From IMG/VR virus record IMGVR_UViG_3300042868_007959, positions 1 to 64,000 of that record: 64,000 bases of DNA. The stretch is one strand, 5' to 3'. Below the pieces are notes generated by a model. The model worked only from the letters and a program-made list of their open reading frames with translations, was not told the origin of the DNA and did not search any database. Shown here in pieces: positions 1 to 7,856 of this stretch. The position numbers and the translations under genes are program-made. The stretch comes from a virus. Position 1 is the first letter of the stretch; each line of letters begins with the position of its first letter.

Positions 1-537
1 CCCTAATACTTTATTTTGCCCATCGGCAGCATGAAAATAATCTGAAATAAACGGATTGTATTTTATTTCTTCCGCCATACCTTTTAATGTAATTGGATCA
101 TCTGGTAACTCCTGCACTATACCACCAACACCAACTACTTGCTCTCTAGATGACATTTCACCTTCATCTCTAGTAGTTCTCATAATTTTATGATACCCCA
201 AACTAATATCAAAATTAATATCCCCACCCAAAAGAATGTCATTGGTATAACCAATAATTCCTGCAGTTTGGTTTTTCCTTCCTGTTTTGGTTCTACCATA
301 AACACCAAAGGCACCATTTTTATTATGTTTAATATTATGTCTGTTAGTGTGGAACCATATTTCTTTACCTACTAGTTCAGGTGATCCACCTTCTAAATAA
401 CCGTGTTGTGCCTTTGACGCAATAACTGGATCTGACATTCCTGAGTGCCAAGGTGGTGTTTCATTTAGTAATCTATCTCTCATCTCCATTAATAGATTTA
501 CCTTCCCTATGTTAATTCTTTTATCTTTAGTTCTCAT
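1..537 (-). CDS. Hypothetical protein, C-terminus cut by the window edge
   Basis: An open frame runs from an ATG at 537 to the left edge, giving 179 residues without a stop. The N-terminus contains LLMEMRDRLLNE followed by T, so it resembles the tag-plus-(L/I)xE sites seen at the start of many neighbours. The rest is glycine-rich with HTNRHNIKHNKNGAFGVYGR and TGRKNQTAGIIGYTND, which could be a beta-rich structural or cargo protein. I do not recognise a family. The gene is followed on the same strand by the 563-1492 gene upstream, with a short AT-rich spacer. Confidence 0.75.
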   Translation of the reverse strand, partial: MRTKDKRINIGKVNLLMEMRDRLLNETPPWHSGMSDPVIASKAQHGYLEGGSPELVGKEIWFHTNRHNIKHNKNGAFGVYGRTKTGRKNQTAGIIGYTNDILLGGDINFDISLGYHKIMRTTRDEGEMSSREQVVGVGGIVQELPDDPITLKGMAEEIKYNPFISDYFHAADGQNKVLG

Positions 538-562
538 ATAATATAAATATCACTTATTTTAT

Positions 563-1492
563 TCAGTAAGACAATTTATCAAGTAAAGTTTCGTTAAACT
601 GATTCCAGTCTATGTCTCCATTACCACCATATCTGAAATGTCTATCTTCATTTATTCTTATTTTTTCATCTGGTAATATTGGGTTATCTCCTCCCCCATA
701 ATAATTCTCTTGTTCTGCGATCTTCCATAAAATTTCCTCGGGTAATGCGTAACCTGATTCTATTTCATCCATTAAAACTTCCCCAAAATACGAATTATCT
801 ACTAATTCACCTAACTCTATTTCACCTTCGTATTGTAATTCATCATAGTTTTTACCTTGGCTATCTACTTTATTTGTTAGTTTACCGTTAAATCTACTCA
901 AATAATCATTTATCGCATCTAAGATATCTGAATGTAATGAGTTGATATCTGCACTGTGCTGAGCATCTCCTGCAGCACAACCAATATCACTACCATACTC
1001 TGATTCTATAAACTCCTTAAAATCTTCTTCGTTTTCTTCACCATCTAAATTCTCTAAATATTTTTCTTTTAATATTTTCATATTATTTTGATCAATTTTA
1101 TCTATCAACCAATCATCAACATCAAAACATTCATAGTCATACCCATAATCGTAATCCCCTTCTAAAAAATTTTTCACAATTGTCTGTATACCATACTCAC
1201 CGTCATTAAAAAATTCTGAAATCTCATTTGCGGTATATATAACAGGTATATAGTAAGGTGTCCTATTCTTATATTCAGTTAAATATTTATAAATGACATT
1301 AAATTCTTTCTCCGTTGATCCAAGATCTAAATCTTTTAGGGTGTTTTTCATAAATTTTTCTGGATCAGAATCAAATATCTTAAATAATTTATTATAAACA
1401 TTTTCAGGAAATAATTCCCCAAATTTATCAATGTCCTCATCCGTAGAGTCATCACCAAACTCTAATAATATTTTTCTAATTGTACCCTTCAT
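563..1492 (-). CDS. Tagged acidic hypothetical protein (candidate capsid cargo)
   Basis: 309 residues. It begins MKGTIRKILLEF, a short basic amphipathic start ending in an LxE site like those of many genes here. The body is very acidic (runs of D/E, Tyr-rich stretch near residues 110-125) with no recognised domain. The C-terminal part contains RINEDRHFRYGGNGDIDW, another IxE-type site near the end. The start overlaps the end of the next gene upstream (1476-2057) by 17 bases, so the two are probably co-transcribed. Function unknown; packaging in the head is an inference from the tag. Confidence 0.8.
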   Translation of the reverse strand: MKGTIRKILLEFGDDSTDEDIDKFGELFPENVYNKLFKIFDSDPEKFMKNTLKDLDLGSTEKEFNVIYKYLTEYKNRTPYYIPVIYTANEISEFFNDGEYGIQTIVKNFLEGDYDYGYDYECFDVDDWLIDKIDQNNMKILKEKYLENLDGEENEEDFKEFIESEYGSDIGCAAGDAQHSADINSLHSDILDAINDYLSRFNGKLTNKVDSQGKNYDELQYEGEIELGELVDNSYFGEVLMDEIESGYALPEEILWKIAEQENYYGGGDNPILPDEKIRINEDRHFRYGGNGDIDWNQFNETLLDKLSY

Positions 1493-2057
1493 TATATTCT
1501 ATTTTTTCTATTAATCCATCTTGCATATATAGATAATCTTCATCAGTTAAATGATCCTCAAAACTTAATTTTGTATCATCATGTGCGTCATAACTATATA
1601 ATCCATACCATTTTATGAATTCCATAAAATCCCCAACTTTCCTTATATCTAATTTTCTTTGTATTTCTCCACTATGTTTAGTCATATCAATAATAAAAGG
1701 TTGTTCAGTATATGAAAAAAAATCTTCGTATACTATTTCTGGTATATAATCAATAAAATTATCTTTTTTCAGATTAAATGAGACTAAATCATAAACTTTC
1801 TCCGCATCAGTAACGGATAACCCAAAAGAATGTTGTATATGTTCTACAATTCTTTCTGCAAATATATTTTTTTTAGATAATTGAATATATAAACCACTTC
1901 TACTATCTGGAATTATTGGTTTACCGTCTAAATCAATAATAGTTGTTCTTACTTTTCCGTTCTCCAAAAAAAAATCATCCTTAATCATATTATAAATTCT
2001 CTTTATAATACCTTCTTGAGCAAATTCATTTAATATCTTCTTTATTTTGAAATTCAT
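1476..2057 (-). CDS. Tagged hypothetical protein
   Basis: 193 residues starting MNFKIKKILNEF, a basic helix ending in LNE, matching the tag family. No domain recognised; the middle is mixed alpha/beta with several aromatic residues. A TATTTAT-type box in the sense direction (plus-strand ATAAATA at 2073-2079) lies 15 bases before the ATG. It heads a two-gene unit with the 563-1492 gene. Confidence 0.8.
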   Translation of the reverse strand: MNFKIKKILNEFAQEGIIKRIYNMIKDDFFLENGKVRTTIIDLDGKPIIPDSRSGLYIQLSKKNIFAERIVEHIQHSFGLSVTDAEKVYDLVSFNLKKDNFIDYIPEIVYEDFFSYTEQPFIIDMTKHSGEIQRKLDIRKVGDFMEFIKWYGLYSYDAHDDTKLSFEDHLTDEDYLYMQDGLIEKIEYNEGYN

Positions 2058-2104
2058 TCTTATTATTTTTATATAAATATACTTAAATTATAATAAAATA
2101 TTTC

Positions 2105-2112
2105 TATATTTG
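2105..2112 (+). promoter_or_regulatory. Host-type -7 box (TATATTTG)
   Basis: TATATTTG matches the Bacteroidota -7 consensus TAnnTTTG and ends 4 bases before the ATG at 2117. If transcription starts a few bases after the box, as in that group, the mRNA would be almost leaderless. I see no clear TTTG element 19-20 bases upstream, so the call is moderate. Confidence 0.5.
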
Positions 2113-2116
2113 TAGA

Positions 2117-2386
2117 ATGGAAAGAAAAAAAGTGAAAACTGAAACCATCAAAAACGATGACTTCAAAAAAAGAGAGGTTGTGGAAGAGAAAAAAACCATC
2201 ATTAAAAGTGTTTCTAATGACAGTAAAGTAAAATGGGAGAAGGTTAAAGGTGTTAGTGGGAAAATAATTAGATATAAAGTGGGAGATGTTACCAGAAAAG
2301 AAGAGTTATCTAAAAAAAAATACCGTCAACTTTATGTGGGGGTTGACGGTAATGATATTTATTTTTATTATGAAATTATAGAATAA
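2117..2386 (+). CDS. Small basic hypothetical protein
   Basis: 89 residues, very rich in Lys and Glu (MERKKVKTETIKNDDFKKRE...), with a C-terminal half that could form a small beta structure (KVGDVTRK, YVGVDGNDIYFYYEI). It is one of the few plus-strand genes, lies directly behind a host-like -7 box, and lacks the tag, so it is more likely an early intracellular protein than capsid cargo. No family recognised. Confidence 0.65.
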   Translation: MERKKVKTETIKNDDFKKREVVEEKKTIIKSVSNDSKVKWEKVKGVSGKIIRYKVGDVTRKEELSKKKYRQLYVGVDGNDIYFYYEIIE

Positions 2387-2388
2387 TG

Positions 2389-2784
2389 TTATCTATTTCT
2401 CTCTCTTTCAGAAGTTATAGAGTTTTCTAAATCTTCCATTATTATATCATTTGTATCAATTACCATTTGATATGCTTCTAATGCGTCTACAATATGTTTA
2501 GATAATCTTTCAAAAGAAACATTAGTCATATTAGATCTATTAGATTTGTCCATTATCTTTTCTAGTTCATACATTGTTTCCTCCATCTCTTCATTTAAGT
2601 CTTTAATCGATCCTGTCAATTCGTATACATATTTAGTATAATTATATCCTGTCCCTTTAAACATACCACCGATACCCTTAATTGATGATATTAAACCTTC
2701 ATTAGTGTTTTCACTATTTTCTACTATTCTTTTTAATTCAGTATTAGAAAGTTCTATAACCTTACCATTTTTTTTGATTTTCAT
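2389..2784 (-). CDS. Tagged helical hypothetical protein
   Basis: 131 residues. The start MKIKKNGKVIELSNTELKRI followed by VENSENTNEG resembles the tag family (ELKRIVE then N/S). The body is mostly predicted helix, with a Gly-rich stretch SSIKGIGGMFKGTGYN after the tag and Glu-rich coiled segments. Convergent with the 2117-2386 gene, with only 2 bases between the stops. Function unknown. Confidence 0.75.
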   Translation of the reverse strand: MKIKKNGKVIELSNTELKRIVENSENTNEGLISSIKGIGGMFKGTGYNYTKYVYELTGSIKDLNEEMEETMYELEKIMDKSNRSNMTNVSFERLSKHIVDALEAYQMVIDTNDIIMEDLENSITSERERNR

Positions 2785-2848
2785 AACCTATTTTATTTAA
2801 TAAATATATTCTTATTAAGAAAAATTTTTTTTATTAATAAATTTTTCG

Positions 2849-2856
2849 TATATTTG
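2849..2856 (+). promoter_or_regulatory. Host-type -7 box (TATATTTG)
   Basis: TATATTTG about 20 bases before the ATG at 2876, followed by the same TATTATAAA sequence that follows the box at 6096-6103. No obvious TTTG element at the -33 position (the region is a T-run). Confidence 0.5.
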
Positions 2857-2875
2857 TATTATAAATTAATTGACT

Positions 2876-3280
2876 ATGATTTTTAAGTACACACAACCTA
2901 AAGGTGAGAAAGACATTAAATGTAATGGTGATTGTATGGTTAGAGCAGTAACTAATATCACTAAAGAAGATTATAATAAAGTACATAAAATTATGTATGG
3001 TCACGGGTGGAGAGCTTCTAGAGGTTCGTCTAAAGGTAAATGGGAGGAACAAATTACTAAAACTCTTGATGAATTAGGATTTAAATTTAAAAGAATTTCC
3101 TTTCCTGGTGTGAAAGGACAAAATAGAATGACAGGTAGAGAACTGTCTATGTTGAACCCTAACAGTAGGTATATTATTAGAGTATCGAAACATGTGTCTG
3201 TATTGGATTGTGGTAAACTATTAGACACTTGGGATTGTTCTGATAAGTGTGTCTACTTTGTGTGGGAAATTATCAATTAG
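2876..3280 (+). CDS. Papain-like (cysteine peptidase fold) protein
   Basis: 134 residues from the ATG at 2876; a TTG six bases earlier is in frame but less likely. The pattern CNGDCMVRAVTNITKED near the N-terminus and SKHVSVLDCGKLLDTWDCSD near the C-terminus fits the Cys...His/Asp arrangement of small phage papain-like proteins (Cys in a GDCxxRA context, His before VxxxDGKxxDTWDC). Recalled family resemblance, not a search result. It could cleave a peptide or amide bond in the host cell. It is followed 4 bases later by a Cys/His-rich small protein. Early expression is inferred from the host-type box upstream. Confidence 0.65.
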   Translation: MIFKYTQPKGEKDIKCNGDCMVRAVTNITKEDYNKVHKIMYGHGWRASRGSSKGKWEEQITKTLDELGFKFKRISFPGVKGQNRMTGRELSMLNPNSRYIIRVSKHVSVLDCGKLLDTWDCSDKCVYFVWEIIN

Positions 3281-3284
3281 AGGT

Positions 3285-3479
3285 ATGGAAAATAAAATAG
3301 TTAAATGTTGTAAAGAATGTCCTTGGGATATTAGGAATAAAAATAATGACTCAATAGTAGAACATTCTAAAAAATGGAAGAAGAAACATAATTGTCATAT
3401 GTTGATAAAAGGTAGGGAATACAAACTTTGGGATGATTTCCCAAAGTTCCAGTGTATAGGGAACAAATCTATTTTTTAG
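3285..3479 (+). CDS. Small Cys/His-rich protein, possible zinc binder
   Basis: 64 residues from the ATG at 3285, 4 bases after the previous stop, so co-transcribed with the papain-like gene. It carries KCCKECPWDIRN, then H..., KKHNCHM and FQCIG, enough Cys and His for a metal site. Upstream in-frame starts would run into the previous gene. No family recognised. Its end overlaps by 11 bases the end of the minus-strand gene at 3469. Confidence 0.6.
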   Translation: MENKIVKCCKECPWDIRNKNNDSIVEHSKKWKKKHNCHMLIKGREYKLWDDFPKFQCIGNKSIF

Positions 3480-4170
3480 TATCTACTTGATCCAATTCTT
3501 TAATTTTTTCTATTAGTTTTGCATACGTATTTTTTTCAGTTATCCCATTAGGATTTAATCCATTCTCTTTTTGGAATTTTCGTATTGCATCCATAGTAAA
3601 TTTACCGTATTTAGAATCTACCCCATCTTTTTTTGGACCAAATTTACCGATAAAATAATCCATCTTAATTAACATAGTTTGTATTTCACCTACTAGGTTG
3701 TTATAACAACCTTTTCTAATGATACTACTACCTAATACGTCAGTTTCATCTGCGGCACAATCGATTGTAGATTGTGTTTGTTTTTTTATGGTTTTACCAC
3801 CACCCTCTAATCCGTAACAAACATTTTTTAAAAACAGACACACTTGTTCTTTATCTTTAGTCAGTTTTGTTTGAAATTCTCTAAGTTCTTCTATAATATC
3901 CTCAATAAATTCGTCGAGTACCACACTCTCCTCAACCTTCGATGAAGAAGAACAAAAATCTCCCTCTTTCACTACCTCTCTTTGGGTATCACCAAAAACA
4001 TATATAACTTCTGAAGCAGATGTTTCTGCAACACACTCATTTTTATAAACTAACGTGTCACCATTTTGGGTACTTTTCGCACAAACAGGATTCCATTCCC
4101 CACCACATTTATAGTAGTCTTCTTTAAGGATTAACTTATTAAACTGATTTTCAGTTATTTTAATTTTCAT
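3469..4170 (-). CDS. Tagged Kazal-like and peptidoglycan-binding protein
   Basis: 233 residues. The tag MKIKITENQFNKLILKE is followed by a short cysteine domain: C22, PVC30, YKNEC46 and C73, which fits the Kazal protease-inhibitor pattern (PVC...TYxNxC) with only four of the usual six cysteines. The C-terminal ~75 residues (LVGEIQTMLIKM, VDSKYGKFTMDAIRKFQKEN, GLNPNGITEKNTY) form a peptidoglycan-binding type 1 domain. The combination suggests a packaged protein that meets the envelope, perhaps with protection from proteases. Cargo role is inferred. It stands at the end of a run of tagged genes (5195 to 3469). Confidence 0.75.
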   Translation of the reverse strand: MKIKITENQFNKLILKEDYYKCGGEWNPVCAKSTQNGDTLVYKNECVAETSASEVIYVFGDTQREVVKEGDFCSSSSKVEESVVLDEFIEDIIEELREFQTKLTKDKEQVCLFLKNVCYGLEGGGKTIKKQTQSTIDCAADETDVLGSSIIRKGCYNNLVGEIQTMLIKMDYFIGKFGPKKDGVDSKYGKFTMDAIRKFQKENGLNPNGITEKNTYAKLIEKIKELDQVDTKK

Positions 4171-4171
4171 C

Positions 4172-4411
4172 TTAATATTTACCGTTTATATATATAAATA
4201 AGACTTCAGGTATTCTCACACACTGACTCATATTACCATTCGAATCATAACAACCAATAACCTCCAAACCCCTTACAATATTTTTAATGTCTCTAGGTGC
4301 CTTCATAGTAACATTTTCGACATATTGTTTATTGTATAATTTATTTGAATCATAAAATGATTCATTTATAATTTTTTTTAGTTGGGATTCTGATATAATA
4401 ATTTTTTTCAT
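4172..4411 (-). CDS. Short tagged hypothetical protein
   Basis: 79 residues from the ATG at 4411. This start is preferred over an earlier in-frame one because it begins exactly with the tag MKKIIISESQLKKIINES and does not overlap the upstream gene. Site IINE then S. The remainder (about 60 residues) has two Cys (VIGCYDSNGNMSQC) and a hydrophobic end. Same run as the two peptidoglycan-binding genes on either side; function unknown. Confidence 0.75.
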   Translation of the reverse strand: MKKIIISESQLKKIINESFYDSNKLYNKQYVENVTMKAPRDIKNIVRGLEVIGCYDSNGNMSQCVRIPEVLFIYINGKY

Positions 4412-4412
4412 C

Positions 4413-5195
4413 TTAGTATGTTGCTTTATATCCATCACAATTTTTGATACACCAATCACCTAAAGCTTTAATTCTATTTTGTTCTTCAGTAGGTATACCT
4501 GTAGAAGGCATTTTATTAACATATCCAGTTGTAAATGTTTTACTACAAAGACTACAAGATAAATCTTTTCCACTTTCTTTTTTATTACCTCTTAAACAAA
4601 ACTCAAATCCTTTATAATCAGGATCTGTAACACTAAATATATATTTTTTAACACAGTCTTTTAAATTTTCACAATCAACTGTATCTATAATTTTTATGGG
4701 ATCGATAATATAATCATCTATATCATCTTGCCAATCTTTGTCATCTTGCCAATCTTTGTTATCTTGACAATTACAATCGGTACAAAATTTTGGTTTAGGT
4801 AATGATTTAGAGAATGACAATTTTTTACACATCATTTGCCAAGTATTAAACCCGACTTTACCGTCAGCAGTTAACCCAAATTTGTTTTGAAACTCTTCTA
4901 CTGCCCCTTTAGTTTGGTTTTTAAATACTCCATCACATTTCGTCCAGTCAGAATAACACCAATCACCACTCATACCACCACCACTGTACTTAGTATTAAA
5001 TTGGTTTACGTATAATAAATGCTGAATCATTTTAACAACGTCACCGTTTGATCCGTACATTGCCAACTTTCTTTTACATATTATTTCACATAAATCATCA
5101 CCTATTTGTATGATACCAGTGTAAGCCTCATTTAGAACACTTTTAACTATCTTACTTAATTGACTTTCAGTTAATTTAATTACTCTTTTTTTCAT
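4413..5195 (-). CDS. Tagged peptidoglycan-binding protein
   Basis: 260 residues. Tag MKKRVIKLTESQLSKIVKSV ending in VLNE then A. A peptidoglycan-binding type 1 domain follows at roughly residues 45-125 (YGSNGDVVKMIQHLL, GAVEEFQNKFGLTADGKVG). Next comes an acidic linker with a tandem KDWQDD repeat, and a Cys-rich C-terminal part (CTDCNCQD, CSLCSKTF, WCIKNCDGY). The domain makes contact with the cell wall plausible after ejection. The tandem repeat is visible in the DNA around 4722-4762. Confidence 0.78.
   Translation of the reverse strand: MKKRVIKLTESQLSKIVKSVLNEAYTGIIQIGDDLCEIICKRKLAMYGSNGDVVKMIQHLLYVNQFNTKYSGGGMSGDWCYSDWTKCDGVFKNQTKGAVEEFQNKFGLTADGKVGFNTWQMMCKKLSFSKSLPKPKFCTDCNCQDNKDWQDDKDWQDDIDDYIIDPIKIIDTVDCENLKDCVKKYIFSVTDPDYKGFEFCLRGNKKESGKDLSCSLCSKTFTTGYVNKMPSTGIPTEEQNRIKALGDWCIKNCDGYKATY
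4722..4762. repeat. Short tandem repeat coding KDWQDD
   Basis: Two or three near-identical units of about 18 bases (TCATCTTGCCAATCTTTG and variants) inside the peptidoglycan-binding gene. They encode repeated acidic KDWQDD units in a linker. Such a repeat could expand or contract by slippage. Confidence 0.7.
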
Positions 5196-5197
5196 TA

Positions 5198-5482
5198 TTA
5201 ATAATATATATCTTCATTATTTTCTTCACCATAATTTCCACCGAAAGATTCTGTTTGTATCCAGTCATTAAATAGATTTGCGTATTCTTCATCAGACATC
5301 TCATCGACAACCCCACCTAACCAGTTTTCAAATTCCTCAACTCTGGATGGGGTAAGATCTCCCCAACCAAACTTAAATTTCATTATATGTAAAACGTTAT
5401 CAATATCTATTGTAGATTCTCCCAATAATTTTCGATTTGCCTCTAAAATAACTTGTCTTTTAATTTTTAACAGTCTGCTCAT
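5198..5482 (-). CDS. Short tagged acidic protein
   Basis: 94 residues. Start MSRLLKIKRQVILEANRKLL then GEST, with two candidate sites (ILE|A and LLGE|S). The remaining ~75 residues are acidic and helical (VEEFENWLGGVVDEMSDEEY). A TATTTAT-type box precedes the gene in the sense direction about 10-20 bases upstream. Head of the run 5482 to 3469. Function unknown. Confidence 0.75.
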   Translation of the reverse strand: MSRLLKIKRQVILEANRKLLGESTIDIDNVLHIMKFKFGWGDLTPSRVEEFENWLGGVVDEMSDEEYANLFNDWIQTESFGGNYGEENNEDIYY

Positions 5483-5523
5483 TTCTTTTATATAATAAAT
5501 ATAACATTATTTGAAAAAAAATA

Positions 5524-6039
5524 TTAATCTAATGGATAATTAATATATAGCTCTATTATATCAATTAAACGAGTATTAGAAACAAACTCAGGTAAATTTG
5601 TCACTACAATATCTCTAATTATATCACTTATTTCATTATTTATTTCCCATCCATCCTTGTGATTGGAAATTAATGAATCAGTAATTTCATATAAATCCAT
5701 ATCATCATTATCATCATATACTTCTACTGTACCTTCAGGTGAAATATTGATGTAAAGTCTAACTACCTCTCCGAATAATGAATTCGCATCAATTGTTATA
5801 TATTTTTTTAGTTCGACTGAATGGATACCAAAATGAAAATCATAAGTACCCGTATTTGTGTAATCGGCAGTATGGAAATCTAATTTTCTTAGTTTTTTTA
5901 AAAACGATACTTCATATTTTAAAAAATTATTAAAATATTCTTTTTCATCTATTACAAAATCGGACAATTCAGATCGTCTTCCTAACCGATGTTCGGGATT
6001 TGAGAAATACCCTATTAATTTTTTTACATAGATACTCAT
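5524..6039 (-). CDS. Hypothetical protein
   Basis: 171 residues, MSIYVKKLIGYFSNPEHRLG... No tag with a clear (L/I)xE site and no recognised domain. Mixed alpha/beta composition with an acidic patch (YDDNDDMDLYE). It is divergent from the plus-strand gene at 6123. Confidence 0.7.
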   Translation of the reverse strand: MSIYVKKLIGYFSNPEHRLGRRSELSDFVIDEKEYFNNFLKYEVSFLKKLRKLDFHTADYTNTGTYDFHFGIHSVELKKYITIDANSLFGEVVRLYINISPEGTVEVYDDNDDMDLYEITDSLISNHKDGWEINNEISDIIRDIVVTNLPEFVSNTRLIDIIELYINYPLD

Positions 6040-6072
6040 ATTGAATAAATATGAAAATTTATGATAAAAAAT

Positions 6073-6103
6073 TTTGCCAATTAAAAAATAATATATATAT
6101 TTG
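6073..6103 (+). promoter_or_regulatory. Host-type promoter, TTTG-N19-TATATTTG
   Basis: TTTG at 6073-6076 and TATATTTG at 6096-6103, 19 bases apart, match the Bacteroidota vegetative promoter pattern. It drives the plus-strand genes at 6123 and 6281. The flanking sequence is shared with the box at 2849. Confidence 0.75.
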
Positions 6104-6122
6104 TATTATAAAACAATCGACT

Positions 6123-6284
6123 ATGAAAACTATGGTAATTAGAAATCTAAATGGTACTGACAGAAAGGTAACTAAATTTTTGTTTATTCCTGAATTTATT
6201 AAAGGAAAAATAAAATGGTTAACATTTGTGACAATACACGAAGATTACGTTGACGGTGAATGGATTCAAATAAGAAAGAAATGA
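6123..6284 (+). CDS. Small hypothetical protein
   Basis: 53 residues from the ATG at 6123, chosen because it is the first ATG after the promoter; an upstream in-frame start would lie before the -33 element. Basic, beta-prone (MKTMVIRNLNGTDRKVTKFL, WLTFVTIHEDYVDGEW). Its stop overlaps the next ATG (ATGA). Function unknown. Confidence 0.6.
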   Translation: MKTMVIRNLNGTDRKVTKFLFIPEFIKGKIKWLTFVTIHEDYVDGEWIQIRKK

Positions 6285-6568
6285 AACTAAGTAACATTTG
6301 TGAAATAAGAACCAATTTTGGTGATGCTGATTTTTGGTTACAACGAAAAGGTAGTGTAGAAACTGTTGGTACCCCTACCAAAGAGTTTAATCCTGAAAAT
6401 ATAGGTATTAAAGTTATTAGAACTGATATACTTGTTCCTGATTATCTTTACTACATTTTAACGTATTATCAAAGTATAGGATATTTTTCTAAAATATCAA
6501 AAGGGACACTCAATCTAAAAAATATTAGAACTGAGGATATTAGAAATATTGAGTTAGCTCAAAAATAA
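6281..6568 (+). CDS. HsdS-like target-recognition-domain protein
   Basis: 95 residues from the ATG at 6281 (ATGA overlap with the gene before). The pattern MKLSNICEIRTNFGDADFWL, LVPDYLYYILTYYQS and GTLNLKNIRTEDIRNIEL resembles one half of a type I restriction specificity subunit: start of the recognition domain, then TLNL.NI....I..I at the end. It is far too short for a full HsdS. It could be a DNA mimic/competitor of host HsdS or a DNA-binding protein in its own right. Followed by a terminator. Confidence 0.6.
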   Translation: MKLSNICEIRTNFGDADFWLQRKGSVETVGTPTKEFNPENIGIKVIRTDILVPDYLYYILTYYQSIGYFSKISKGTLNLKNIRTEDIRNIELAQK

Positions 6569-6570
6569 AA

Positions 6571-6606
6571 AACCCATCTTGGTAGCGAACCTGATGGGTT
6601 TATTTT
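6571..6606 (+). terminator. Rho-independent terminator
   Basis: AACCCATC (6571-6578) pairs with GATGGGTT (6593-6600), followed by TTATTTTG. Sits just after the stop of the HsdS-like gene. Confidence 0.7.
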
Positions 6607-6699
6607 GTCCGTAGACAACAACGGTCCTAATCCGTTTTATCTTTAATATCTTTTATTATAAATATTTTACTTTTAAAATTAATTTCAGTATTTTTAAAT

Positions 6700-7101
6700 A
6701 TGGATAACAATAGTATAAATAACTGGGAACTACACCAAAAACTTATGGAGAAAAAATATGGTAAAACCCCTATTACTGATAAATATAATTTTGAAAATAA
6801 TAGTGAGTTAGAAAAAGAATATAAGTCTAAAAATAGAAAGTTGTTCTCTATCCAAAATATCGATTTTAGGGAAGATTATATTGTTTTAGAATCCTATTTA
6901 CGAGATAGGAAAAAATATTATGTTAGTAACACCCTTACAATCCATACTGATACACCAGTAGGTAAAAATAACGAAGTAAAGTTATTGTGCGAACACTTTT
7001 GGGTGATGAAATCTATTAGTGAATTTATTTCGCAAGAAGAAAATAGGGTAGGGGGTTATAAAAACTTATTATCAGATTTATTAACCAAAGAAAAAAATTA
7101 A
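6700..7101 (+). CDS. Hypothetical protein
   Basis: 133 residues, MDNNSINNWELHQKLMEKKY..., charged and mostly helical, no domain recognised. Plus strand, about 130 bases after the terminator, with no clear TTTG/TAnnTTTG promoter. Convergent with a tiny minus-strand gene at 7098. Confidence 0.65.
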   Translation: MDNNSINNWELHQKLMEKKYGKTPITDKYNFENNSELEKEYKSKNRKLFSIQNIDFREDYIVLESYLRDRKKYYVSNTLTIHTDTPVGKNNEVKLLCEHFWVMKSISEFISQEENRVGGYKNLLSDLLTKEKN

Positions 7102-7205
7102 TTCTCTTTAGAATATTCTTTTAATAATCTCTCATTATTTTTTATTAATTCTAATCTTTGTTTAAGATTATTAGTATTTCTTTTATATTTTTTTGACTTA
7201 GCCAT
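7098..7205 (-). CDS. Very small basic helical protein
   Basis: 35 residues from an ATG at 7205 (MAKSKKYKRNTNNLKQRLEL then IKNNERLLKEYSKEN). Highly charged single helix with heptad-like leucines. Its stop overlaps the stop of the plus-strand gene by 3 bases. It fills an otherwise empty gap between two genes, which supports it; function unknown. Confidence 0.5.
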   Translation of the reverse strand: MAKSKKYKRNTNNLKQRLELIKNNERLLKEYSKEN

Positions 7206-7216
7206 AATTTTTATTT

Positions 7217-7822
7217 TTAATTATTATATTTTAGTGTGAAAAAATCTCTACCATTTAAATATATTTCATGGTGATCCAATAAAGATCCATCACTTATCAG
7301 TCGTTCATAATCTTTTGTGGGTACGATAGACATTTTACTATTGTAAATTAAAATATTTTCTTTAAATCCATCTTCTATAAAATATTCAAATTCTGATATT
7401 TTTTCGAATTCACTTTCATATGTTTCTTGATCGTCACCAGTGATAATTGCGAAATTAAAGTTTTTATCGCTTAAAGGTAATGTTTCCTTTATAACATCCT
7501 TTCTTTTATACATTTTTTCCCAAACATTAAAGGCATCACCCCTAATATCTCCATCTCTAGAAATCATCAACCCATTAGGGTGGCAAAACATTAAAGCCAC
7601 TTCTAATACTGTAGGACCAAATCCTTTTTCTGCCGCAATCATTGGAAAATAATAGGTACCATCTTTATTTCTAGATAATCCTACAAATCCTAAAATTTCA
7701 CCGTTAACAAAGTCATACAATGATATATTCATATCATCATATATGGAAATTATAATATTTCTAGGTAGAGATGACATTTTTTTGTATTCTTCTTTTAATA
7801 TTCTCCGTATTATTTCTTTCAT
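7217..7822 (-). CDS. Tagged protein, possible GNAT-like fold
   Basis: 201 residues. Tag MKEIIRRILKEEYKKM (ILKE then E). The body contains GEILGFVGLSRNKDGTYYF, AAEKGFGPTVLEVALMF, LMISRDGDIRGDAFNVWEKM and a charged C-terminal half. The middle resembles phage proteins with a GNAT-like 'AAExGxGP' loop, but the acetyl-CoA motif is not clear. Preceded by a TATTTAT-type box. Likely capsid cargo by its tag. Confidence 0.65.
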   Translation of the reverse strand: MKEIIRRILKEEYKKMSSLPRNIIISIYDDMNISLYDFVNGEILGFVGLSRNKDGTYYFPMIAAEKGFGPTVLEVALMFCHPNGLMISRDGDIRGDAFNVWEKMYKRKDVIKETLPLSDKNFNFAIITGDDQETYESEFEKISEFEYFIEDGFKENILIYNSKMSIVPTKDYERLISDGSLLDHHEIYLNGRDFFTLKYNN

Positions 7823-7856
7823 ATAATAATAATAATAATAAATATATTTCTATATC

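Noticed and set aside
679-891. Plus-strand open frame opposite the 563-1492 gene
   Set aside because: Antisense shadow of a well-supported gene; no promoter or recognisable product. The same holds for other antisense frames, for example at 13504, 19361, 22875, 34257, 36973, 37463, 57173 and 60702.
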